Shown here piece by piece: positions 23,872 through 33,944 of a stretch of DNA of 64,000 bases. Made by a program: the position numbers and the translations under genes. Below the pieces are notes generated by a model, which made no database searches, was not told the origin of the DNA, and was given only the letters and a program-made list of their open reading frames with translations. Origin of the DNA: Pseudoscleropodium purum (Eukaryota > Streptophyta > Bryopsida > Hypnales > Brachytheciaceae); the NCBI GenBank assembly GCA_963969395.1, contig OZ017804.1:18662001-18726000 (forward strand), given 5' to 3'. The first letter of the stretch is position 1; each line of letters starts with the position of its first letter.

Positions 23872-25209
23872 TTGCTCACCAAAAGGGGAGGTGCAGTATT
23901 GTCAAAAATTGACAAAGACTTTCATTTAGAATCTATTAATCCAAAGGAAGAAAAGAAGAGAGCTTGGGATGAGGTAGATAGTCCAACAACCAAAGTGAAG
24001 GCAAGAAAAAAAAAATTGCACAGAAAAAGGTCTTCACCAACAATGACATGGATGAAGAGGCTAAGTTCAATGTAGAATCAGAGTCAAGCAAACATGAGCT
24101 TGCAATCAAAGTGTCGAACCTACCCTCAAGCTTTAGTACCACTATTTCTACTAATGGTGGAAATATGAGTATTTCTAGCCACTATGAGTGAAATAGATGT
24201 AGAAGATGTATATTGCAAAGTATTGGATGACTCTTTCAGCAATTCTTTGAATCCCATTGTGATCGGTACTCCTAAATCGAGGTTATCAAGGCTAGTACGT
24301 GAATCCTAAAATGATGTGGGAGACCAAGGAGACGCTCAAGCACCAAGTCCACTCGGAGAAACTAGTGTTGAAACCCAAAGCAAAAATGAGGCACTACAAG
24401 GTTTAGGGGGAGAAGGGGTGGCCATAGTTGAAGGTGAGGTTGGAGAGGGAATGGGTGCAGATAATTTAGTTGTTAGTAAGCAACAAGAGGTAGGATCAGG
24501 GGATAAGATTGGGGAGGAGGCGCTTCAGTCAGCTAAGGTGCCTATAGATGGAGATATAGAACATGACCTTTTCCAAAATGTGCTTGCAATTCTAGGAAAT
24601 GAAATCAAAATTTCTAAAATATTTGTTGGAGAAAGGATTGGCAGTGGTGATGTACATGTTGGAGATAGGATTGATTTGGAGGAAGAAAATGTCAAAGAGG
24701 GTGGCCCAAATTTTGACGAGAAAAAAGTTGGAGATGGCAATAGTTTTGATGAGGGAGTTCCTAGTGAGGTAGTTGTTCAGGAGTGATAGGGCGTAGGATC
24801 AAAGGAAGAAATGGAAAATGGCATGGAAGAGGTGCTGCAATTTAGATCAAAGGAAGAGAAGGATGGACTCATGAAAGTGTTGCCCCAATATAGATCAAGT
24901 GAAGAGGAGGAAAATGTCATCAAAATGGCGCGAAAGGCAACCCTAGAGAAGAAGACAACGAAGAAAAGGGAGAAGGAAGGCAAGAAGAACTACAACAAGG
25001 TGGATGTTGACAAGGAAGCCCAAACATTTGTAGAGAATTTGTACAATGCTGAGCACAATTCGTATACTAAGTTGAGGAAGATAGCAATTGGAATGGTATA
25101 TGGCAATAATGAATTGGTAAGCCCCACTATAGATGTTAGCCCAACCCTTTTTCGTCTAGGGAGGAGAAATATGAGGTCACAACACACAAACTTGACATTA
25201 TTTACATAG
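23872..25209 (+). pseudogene. Acidic and Lys-rich coding remnant upstream of SET pseudogene
   Basis: Three plus-strand open stretches (23872-24075, 24316-24786, 24811-25209) are separated by stops and one frame change. The first is basic (KVKARKKKL). The second is acidic and Gly/Val-rich with repeated VGD/GERIG words. The third carries ATLEKKTTKKREKEGKKNY and a more ordered segment (FVENLYNAEHNSYTKLRKI). No domain is recognised. Strand and position fit N-terminal exons of the SUVR-like pseudogene that follows, since SUVR proteins have long poorly conserved N-termini, but that link is an inference. Confidence 0.33.
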
Positions 25210-25440
25210 GTAGATAAAGCTTCATCAAGGAAGTGTCAACAGTCTTAGTGCTTCTTTTTTTTTGAATTTGCAGTTTTGGTGAGGGTCTTAGTCAACCAAG
25301 TATCATCTATATAGATGAAGCTTTGTATATTGCCTCCAAGGTGGAGGCTACTTGAAAAGAAAGTATGTTTCGTGGACTCAACATCTTATATGGGTAACCA
25401 TTGCTTTTCTAATGTGAATTGTTCGTATGTGTTTTATATA

Positions 25441-26404
25441 GGATGCAACTTTTTGACTATTCTAAAGACTTGTCATGAGGCTTAGAGGCGATTCCGGTTC
25501 CTGTAGCTACACATCAATCACTAATGCCTTCCTTCAAGTACATAACTACTAGCGTGGTCCATAGGAGGGCCCAACTAGATAATTCTATTTTTGGATTAGG
25601 GTATGGTGAATTTTGTTCCTATGGCAGGGAAGATTGTTTGACTGGAGTGGTTCCTTGTCAATGTATAAAGGAAATTGGTGGTGAGTTTGCATACAACCTT
25701 GGTGGGTTGTTGAAGGACTGTTTTTTGAGAGGTAGTAGGCATTTATGGAGGATTTTCATCAAGGAATGCAATATTAAATGTGGTTGCCACAGTAAATGTG
25801 GTAATCGTGTGGTTCAACAAGGGATGAAGTATTTGATAGAAGTTTACCATACAAAACACATGGGATGGGGGATTTGAGATCTTGAGTCTATCTCCAAAGG
25901 TGCGTATATATTTGATATGATTGGAGAGATATTGACAAACATAGAGATGGAGATCAAGAACCTCGTAGTCTATGACAATCCTTCATATGCATTACAACTT
26001 GATGTTGATTTGCCACAGAACAAAAATCAGATGACAACATGGCTCTATGCTTGGATAGCACTCACTATAGGAATGTCACAAGATTTTTGAATCATAGGTT
26101 TGACATGTACCATGACCTATGAAGTATTAATTGTTTGTATTATTGCATGTGATTTCTAATTGGCATTGCACTAATCTTGTACAAATGTGGAAATGCCAAC
26201 CTCATTGACATGCCTATGAAGATTGAGAATGATGGGAAGAGCTTCTACCATGTTGCTTTCTTCACAAATCAAATGATTGAAGCCAAGGAAGGGTTGACAT
26301 GGGATTATGGCATTGATTTCAATGATCGTAATCCACAATTGCCACCCTTTGCTAGTAAATATGGAAGCACAATGTATAGAGATACAAGTTCACAAGGTAT
26401 TTGA
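25441..26404 (+). pseudogene. SUVR-type SET-domain histone methyltransferase pseudogene
   Basis: The region reads as the pre-SET and SET domains of a plant SUVR-class histone-lysine methyltransferase. Pre-SET signatures include GVVPCQCIKEIGGEFAYN and IKCGCHSKCGNRVVQQGM. The SET start is SISKGAYIFDMIGEILTN. The catalytic core DSTHYRNVTRFLNHR is intact in a shifted frame (about 26054-26097). The rest, NANLIDMPMKIE, YHVAFFTNQMIEA and LTWDYGIDF, follows from 26185. Lesions: a TGA at 25476-25478, a TGA at 25875-25877 where GWGIRDLE is expected, a one-base frameshift near 26030, and an 87-base intron (26098-26184) ending AA instead of AG. The expected post-SET CxC cluster is not intact. In plants such enzymes methylate H3K9 and help silence transposons. 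This copy cannot make protein. Confidence 0.82.
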
Positions 26405-27530
26405 AAACATTACAAGCCAAGTGGGAGCTAGCCTATGGCAAGTAAGATCATATAAATGGGTTACATTTCAAATTGGGATGTATACCACTAATATGGTTTT
26501 ACCTAAAATGTGCTAGCTCTCACTTTGCTTGTAATGGTTTCAATTACCTTATATAGATTCTATAAAGTAGGTAGGAGTATGGAGGTTGATTGACTAGATA
26601 GTCTATTATATGGAGGTGGGACACATTGTTTCTTAGGACATAGTATAGTACATCGCCCTTTATGAATTGATACCTATAATATTTGAAGTATGTTCAATGA
26701 ACTGACCCTTAACTTAGTCTTTTTGAATTGTAATACAACCTTGTCAAAGTAGTGCTCAGGTTCTTTGATGTATCTATCAATGCCTTTAGATGAGAAGAAT
26801 ATTGATTTAAGCAAATTTGTATAGCATATATACATTTCCTTTTAGCATAGTCCAGATTTGAATGTTTTTTTGTTAGTGTCAAATGTGATTTAGCTTCGGA
26901 GATATCCATATTTATTATTTAAGGATGCTCAGTGTTACAATTTTTATCTACTTCCACTAGGGTTCTTGAGGTTATGATGTTTAGAGAATGAATGCTGAGT
27001 TTTTAGCCATCAATACTCGTCCCAAAGAGTCGATTTTCCATAGAATTTTGAGTATGCGATATGAAACTTGTATGATATAGCTTTAGCAAACTGATTGAAA
27101 TGAAATTAGCAAACCTACTTCAAGATTGAAATTATATTAATTTGCCTAACTATATGATGAAGCTTTCAAGGAAGAAATACTATATTCATAATATGCATCA
27201 CAATAAAAATAAATGCTATATATAAATGCAAAGAAATCATACATACTACAATATTAGTAGAAAAGAGATTTGAAATTCAAGAAACAAACATTTTACCTTA
27301 CTTGTACTTTGAATATCCAAATGTACTATATCTGTGTACCGCATTTGTATTTGAAGTATGGAAAAATACTATTTTCAATTTTTGTACTTTAAAAATCCAA
27401 AATACCCTAAAAAACTATGTACTTCAATTGTACTTCAAGGATTATAATTGTACAACTAATGTATATATAGTATCTATGGATATTCAAAAGTAAGCTAGTA
27501 TACATAATCTGAAAGCAACAAAATAAAATG
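26405..27530. other. AT-rich DNA, no gene recognised
   Basis: Follows the SET pseudogene. Contains TACTTTGAA/GTACTTCAA words around 27300-27440 but no supportable gene. Confidence 0.4.
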
Positions 27531-28109
27531 CTACTCAGCGTTGAATGCCCACCATTCTTGTAATGCATCTTCACAAACACGTTGGAATTTAGTAGATATC
27601 TTATACATAGGGGTTCCCTTCACCCTATGAGCCACAAGAATCATAGGGAACTTGCAAGCCCGAACAAGATGTGCATCAACATGTACATCTATTGCCTTGT
27701 TATAGAACACATATGTCTTCTCTCCACGTCCAAACTTCTTGTAGTACTTGCTTCAGATGACAACATCCCCTGCAATAAAGATTCCATCCTATGGACAGGA
27801 AAAAGGCTCCTCCAAAACAAACTTTTTCTTTTGGCACTAAAGAATGTAGAATTGCACACCATCCTCATTCTCTTCCTCTACTGGGATCATGAAGTTGTCT
27901 CCAACTTCAACCATTTCACCAATTTCCACAGATACTCCATCGTGCATCCAATTCTCCACTTCATCCACCTCCTCGACTTGTTGTATAATTGCAATTGTAT
28001 TGACAGGTACCAACCTTTGCACCTTCCACTCCTGCACATGTGTTTTCTTCTTACAATCATTCCAATAACCATCAACATACAAAATGCAAAAACAAGATAA
28101 TACACGCAT
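27531..28109 (-). pseudogene. C-terminal part of an unidentified minus-strand ORF
   Basis: On the minus strand an open stretch of 90 codons reads VDGYWNDCKKKTHVQEWKV, then VEEVDEVENWMHDGVSVEIG and VGDNFMIPVEEENEDGVQFY. After one stop it continues with SKYYKKFGRGEKTYVFYNKA, then VDAHLVRACKFPM, and ends EDALQEWWAFNAE before a TAG at 27531-27533. The steady amphipathic pattern and the long acidic block indicate real former coding sequence, and I prefer it to the overlapping plus-strand frame. Two stops break it. The family is unknown to me; it may be the product of an undescribed transposon. The MITE at 28107-28401 touches its upstream end. Confidence 0.45.
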
Positions 28110-28401
28110 TAGAGGATTTTTTCATCCCTAAGAGGGTTGTGGGTTCCCACATTGTAGGAACAACCCCGCAAGGGGCCGTAGAAGCTCGCTAATGTGGCAT
28201 GGCGACTGCCACGTTCAAAAAAAAGAATTTAAAAAAAAAAATGAAATTTTTTTCTGTTTTTTTTTGTATTTCAAGAGTAATTTTTTTTTTTTTTTTTAAA
28301 TATTTTTGTGAGGAACAACCATTCCCCGAAACTGTAAGGGAGGGCAATTCCTGACACACTTGCTTGAAGCAGCCCTCTTTGAGCCTAAAAATCCTCTAAT
28401 G
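28107..28401. mobile_element. MITE of the CATTAGAGGATTTT family, copy 1
   Basis: Ends are inverted copies of CATTAGAGGATTTTT, perfect over 15 bases. Interior: a GC-rich block with GGTTCCCACATTGTAGGAAC-like symmetry, a T-rich middle, then GGAACAACCATTCCCCG. Three further copies lie at 42795-43062, 46793-47116 and 63636-63929. It separates two minus-strand coding fragments (28396-28686 and 27531-28109), so it may have inserted into that gene. No target duplication was recognised. Confidence 0.72.
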
Positions 28402-28686
28402 AGTTTTGAAAAGTATAGGGTCCATCATGGAAAATTCCATAATAGAATACAAACTCTTTGAACCAAGAATAGTATTGCACTTCAAACTGCTTTCATAATT
28501 CACCTCCTTCTCTCCAATGTGCCAAAACACTCTAGAAAGAGGAGATGTCTTTGACTGATCATAAGAACTAACAACACGCTCAGTATACTTCTCCACTAGG
28601 AATTGCACCACTGGGCTAGCATTCTGCAATGGATGTAAAGGATTTGAATCTATTTGGCTACAAATACCCTCTTTATAGCTGCCCAT
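28396..28686 (-). pseudogene. Middle fragment of the unidentified minus-strand ORF
   Basis: Minus-strand frame of 96 codons including NPLHPLQNASPVVQFLVEKY and SPLSRVFWHIGEKEVN. The composition is that of a folded protein. It lies upstream (minus-strand sense) of 27531-28109 and is separated from it by the MITE. No family recognised. Confidence 0.38.
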
Positions 28687-29149
28687 ATCTTGTCCTACTC
28701 TCCTTTGCCATGGGTCGATTCAAAGAAATTCCAGCATATGAGACAACCCCCAATAAGCATAGGGTATTGGTGTCGTAGAGAGAGAATTTGGCTTGGGAAA
28801 ACACATAGTTTTTAGCTACAACTAGAATTGGTCCAAGACATGAAGGAATCCATAACTAAATAGAAGTAAAATTCAAACAATATATGTCAAATATAACATC
28901 TCCATACAAATAAAATACATATGAACAATACATGTATTGATATACATACTTGTAAAGTATTTGAAGTTATATAAATATCCATAAAGTTCTCCAAGTTGTA
29001 TAAATATTTATATAAGTACTTATACAAATATTTATATAAATGCTCATATAACGCTTCAAATCGTATAGATATCGTACATGCTCCATAGAAAATAATATAA
29101 TCCAAGTATAGTAGTATACTATCAAAAGTTATAAAAAAAGTTGAATGTC

Positions 29150-29960
29150 TTGAAAAATAAACTTGTAAAATGCTTCAAAAAAGTATCTAGCAGTCAAGTG
29201 AGTGCCATGATCACTCCAAAATTCCAAATGAAGAGTTTGATAGCTTTTTAAGAAACTAACATAGATATTTACAACCTCTCCAAAATTCAAGTCAAAATAA
29301 GATATTGTCCATCTTTTATGACCGTCCAAAGTTTCTTTTTCTCAAATCAAAGGTAACTTGACACTATTGTACTTCCAAACCCATATATCTTATTATATAA
29401 CTTCAAAATAAGTGTGTGATATCTTTTTGGAAAGATAACACAGATATCTACAATCTCTTCAAAATTCAACTTAAAATAAAATATTACCCATTTTTTATAA
29501 TGTGTTGAAGTTGATTCTCTCAATTTCAGCGGCAACTCTACACCCTCATACTTTTAGCACCATATCTTCTACTATACAACTCCAAATGAAATTTAATAGC
29601 TTTTTAAAAGGCTAATACAAGAATATACAGTTCCTTTAAAATTCAACTAAAACAAAAATATTGTTCATAAGTTATAGGCGGTCAAAGTTCTCTCTTTTCA
29701 ATTCAAAGGCAACTCATCACTACTTTGCTTTCAAGTGCATAACTTTCACTCTAGAATTCCAAATCAAGTGTGTGATAATTTTTTGAAAAGTTAACACAAT
29801 TATTCTAAAACTTAACTAAAACAAAATTACTGTTCATAACTTGTAGGCTCTCAAAGATTCTGCCCTTAAACTTCATGGCAAATAAATCCTTCTTACTCCC
29901 TCAAGTATAACTTTCACATAGAAAGTCCAAATTAAGAAAGTGATAGGGATTTGAAATCAC
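29150..29960. repeat. About 175-bp tandem array, four or more units
   Basis: An anchor (AAAATTCAACTAAAACAAAAA and variants) occurs near 29280, 29461, 29638 and 29806, spaced 181, 177 and 168 bases. Each is followed by a TATTGTCCAT/TATTGTTCAT word and a CAAAGTT...TCTC segment. The unit is diverged and close to nucleosome-repeat length. 28687-29150 shows nothing else. Confidence 0.7.
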
Positions 29961-30682
29961 AAGAAGAAGAAAAACATGCTCTCAAAATTTCATTACAAAA
30001 TTTACAAAACTCAACATGCTATGTCTCTCCAAACTCAAGGCTCTCCTAAGCAAACTATGAGGAAGAAGAAGAAAACTCCACCTCATCTTCCATCTCCTCC
30101 ACCTAAGCAAGTAGATTTCTCCAAATAAACCACATGGGCCACATGGATCACATTTCATCCATTGGATAACTCCTTTCTATTCCATAACTCTAGCCACATC
30201 CCTATGTGGTATTAAAATCAATTAGAAAAAAGGTAAAACAAACTTCACCTTTCATTTTAATCATTTTTAACACATGAAGTAAGTTTCAAAATACCTTTCT
30301 AAATGAAAATAAAAGAACTATGATCAAATGAATGTCTAATAGAGGTAAAAAAAATAGAGTATCAAAAGGAATATCAATCCAATTGCCTTTTAATATTTTA
30401 ACAAAACCCTCCGATTTGACATATAATTATACATTTTTACATAGTAAAAGCATTCACAATGCAACATTAGGCTACAAAGTACATTGTTGTAGTACACTTG
30501 AATTGCGCTCTACAACCATCACTGAAAATTGAATGCTCCTCAAAGCAAAACCTTGAATCCAACAACCAATCCCAATGTAAAAGCAAACAATGTTGAACAA
30601 ATACTGAGTCATAGTCTTTATCATCAAAAATATAAAAGTGAGTTTGCTTCAAAATTGAATCTCCCTCCCTCTACATGGTGAT

Positions 30683-31040
30683 GTGAACCAATATGGTAAT
30701 AGAAGTGCTAAAATAATACAAACTTTAAACTTCATTCTAAATGGCAAAAGAGTAGTTCTCTGCATAGTCAATGTAAGAAACAAAAATTCCCTCTGGAACA
30801 TTTTCCATCATCAGTTGGCATTGCTCATTCTACCACCTTGCTCTGAAGTTATGCGTTACGAAGGTGGTCACTGCCTTCTCTATGTATCACAAGAAGATGT
30901 GTACAACAATCTCCTTAAATACTTCTTTGAGACATTTCTTTGGCCTACCCATGTTGGCATCCCCCCCAACTTGGTAGTATCAAAGCACTTCCACTTCACG
31001 ATAAATGTAGATGAACTACACAACTCCAGGTCATAGAAGG
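30683..31040 (-). pseudogene. Possible further fragment of the unidentified minus-strand ORF
   Basis: Read on the minus strand, 30890-31000 gives STFIVKWKCFDTTKLGG, GMPTWVGQRN and SKKYLRRLLYTSSCD, a plausible conserved core with stops on both sides. The overlapping 117-codon plus-strand frame looks less protein-like, so I treat it as the shadow. The link to the fragments at 27531-28686 and 33051-33416 rests on strand and order only. Confidence 0.3.
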
Positions 31041-31559
31041 TTAGTAGATAAAATCCGCACTAAGGGCAATCTCCCATGAGGCATTCTAGCCTATGCCATT
31101 GATAAAATTCTCCCTTTGTACAAATACATGCTTACCACATCAAATTTATTCGCTTGAATGTATGCTCATGTGCATAGCAACCTCCATCTCCATTGCCTAC
31201 ACAAACTACACATTGAAAAGTACAATGTATACTTGCATACAACCTCCACCCTTTGTCCCTCAAGTTACTCAAGGCAACCTTCATGAAATCCATCTCTATA
31301 TGGTAGATACAACAACACGTATTCCTCTCTTTTAGTTTCCTCACCTACCACAATTTCAGCCTTTCAAAAGTTCTTTGGTGCACACCACATTCAAGGTGTG
31401 TTTCTTTCAACTACAAGAAGAAACAAGTCTACCAACCAAAACACATCCCTAAGAATGGGGTACTATTCAATAGTTGAGTGTAGTTTTCTATAAAATTGAC
31501 CTTGAACTCACAATATATGTTGCAATTAAACCTTATTTTCAGCACTATAAGAACTTTAG

Positions 31560-32830
31560 TCAACTACATTTTTAATATTTTAAAGTATATAAAATACGAC
31601 CTCAAAATTGTCATAAAACAAAATGTATTAAAAATATTATATAAGTACTCAAGTTGTTATTGAATATCGCCATTGGTACCAAATAAAAGTGAGTCATGTA
31701 CAATTAGGTGGCCAACTAGTATTTGCATTCTATTAATAATGTATTACTTGTATTCAACGCATACGAAATGTATTATGTGTACAAAGCGCAAACACCTATC
31801 ATTCCAATGCCAATAGTGGGTATGTAAATACGATTAAACACTTTGTAATATTTTTTCACTAATAGTACTTAGTTGAACCAAAGTTACACCTAAGTCTGAC
31901 TACTTTTTTAAGTTGATGTATAGAATTCTAAAGTTCACTAAGTGCACTATTAGAACAACTATAGTACAATAAGTATTACAAATGGTTAATTGGTACTAAA
32001 GTTGTTATTGAATTCCACAATTTATACTTCATCCAAAGAAGCCATGTACTACTGGATACAAGGGTACTATTTGAGTTCTCTTGGAAATTTTTTTATTGTA
32101 CTAATTGTATAAACCTTATATGCTATGTTCGTAACATAATACTTCTTAATACACAACGAGTATTGGAAACAATGAGCATGAGGAATGCAAATACTTCTTT
32201 GCAATTTTGTAGTATTTTCTTAACTATTCTTGCTTATCAAAATGTTGTACTTAAAATATTCTCTCAACACAAATTACTATAACTACTTTGTTGATTTAGA
32301 CATAGAAAATTATAACTTGTATGAAGTTTGACCTTAGAAGTACCATAGTCCAACTAGTATTAAAAACAATAAATTAGTTTTGAAGTTTTTTCTAAACTCC
32401 ATAATTTGTAGACTTATAGTATATCAAAGTAAGTCATGCATAACTCAGTGTAAGACCAGTATTTGCATTCAAGTAGGAATTATGTTATTGTACTCAATGC
32501 ATAGAAAAGGAATTATATGAATTGAATATGATAACTATCAATACTTATTGAGAGAGATATCAGTACAGTTCTTTCTAAACCAGGGAGTTATAAGTACCCT
32601 AAATATGTAGAAAGCACTCATACTATAGACAATGCAATCACTTCATATAAATAGAATAGGAAGTTTACAATGTTTAAAATAACTATTCTTACAATACATA
32701 ATTCACTTTGGTGCAATTGTACTTAGTACTTCTAAATTTACATTTTTCATACGAACATACACCTTAGATCTAAAGTGCACTTCTTTCTTATATGTGTGAT
32801 TTAGTTTACACTCAAAATTACTGATCAAGT
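31560..32830. repeat. Degenerate tandem array, about 350-385-bp spacing
   Basis: Related anchors GTACTCAAGTTGTTATTGAA (31645), GTACTAAAGTTGTTATTGAA (31993), GTTTTGAAGTTTTTTCTAAA (32377) and a weaker one at 32563 give spacings of 348, 384 and 186, suggesting a dimer of about 185-base monomers. Rich in GTACT/AGTAC words. Confidence 0.5.
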
Positions 32831-33050
32831 ACAAAAAGCAAAGGCAAAACTACAAGAAGGATTATTGGAGGATGAAACTTACTTAAGCCTCACAGAAATA
32901 ATGAGTAGAATGAGGCTCAATCCACTGCACATGCCCCACTCTGTGCCTCACAACATCCTTGTTTGGTGACATTTTTGTTTGACTATTCCACCATGTTTTG
33001 ACACATTGTTTGATATAGTCGAACAAACCCACTCTTTTGAGCCACTACAA

Positions 33051-33416
33051 TCACAACCTTGGCACTATATCTTGAACATCAAATGTATTGGCCCTCCTTA
33101 TCAAAGCAAGGTTAATGCTCTTAGTTGTTGTATCTAGAACTCGAGACAACCCTCTCACACTATTAGTCCCCAAACTCACAACATCTAGTAGAACACTTTT
33201 TCTAGCTAATAATTCATTAGAGTTGGCTACCTTCACTAATTGCAGTTCATGCTTAAAATTTTCAATGAAGGAATGAATCACCTTTGCTTCTTGTGGCCTG
33301 GAATAGTACACAGGTAACAAAGGTGAAACAATGTCATGGCGCAAAACCTTCTCTATGACATCCCTCCTACTAAATGGATTGAAACAAATCTTAAGCAAAC
33401 CTTTATCAATGATCAC
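33051..33416 (-). pseudogene. N-terminal fragment of the unidentified minus-strand ORF
   Basis: A 121-codon minus-strand frame reads KGLLKICFNPFSRRDVIEKV, then VSPLLPVYYSRPQEAKVIHS and GLSRVLDTTTKSINLALIRR. It is a well-balanced alpha-helical composition without low complexity. Past its stop the frame gives VGLFDYIKQCVKTWWNSQ. The family is unknown. It is the longest of the minus-strand fragments scattered over 27531-33416 and could be one exon of a decayed multi-exon gene, with the array at 31560-32830 in an intron. Confidence 0.38.
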
Positions 33417-33944
33417 CCACCATTTATAATCCAGCCCTCATTTATTCAATCACTACATTCACTCACTCGCTCACCATGATCTAGCCATCACATAGCCTCA
33501 CTCAATATACAACCATATTCAACCATCACAGAGCTTCAGTTAATTACATAGCACGTAGCCTCATCCACTTTGTAAACACATCTTTCATGCACTCATGTTC
33601 ACAAAACCTTCAATCGTCTACTTAGAAAAATAATCACCCATTAGTTGCCTCTAAAATCATCACACATCCTATCTTTTGTAATGCTCAATTCTAAAAACAA
33701 GCATTCATATTGAGAAGAAAAGCTTCTTCATACATGTATGATGTTCAAATCTTAAACAAGTGTATTCATTGAGATGTGACAAGTGCACACATCTAGATTT
33801 GAGTATCCTTGATTTTGTTGAAAAGTATTTATGTTTAGGGATTGTATCATTTAGACAATTTTAGACTGGAAACATGAGTGTCCATACTACTACAATATTC
33901 TCAATATGTCCTTAAACTTTCTCAATATGTTTTCACAACTACAC

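Noticed and set aside
27582..28100. Plus-strand 172-codon frame, the longest or nearly so on this strand.
   Set aside because: It is the complement of a more protein-like minus-strand frame with acidic and aromatic blocks; the plus frame is rich in Leu/His/Ile as expected for a shadow.
22400..32830. Arrays at 22400-23700 and 31560-32830 as inverted subterminal repeats of a single element.
   Set aside because: Reverse complement of the first array did not align convincingly with the second by eye.
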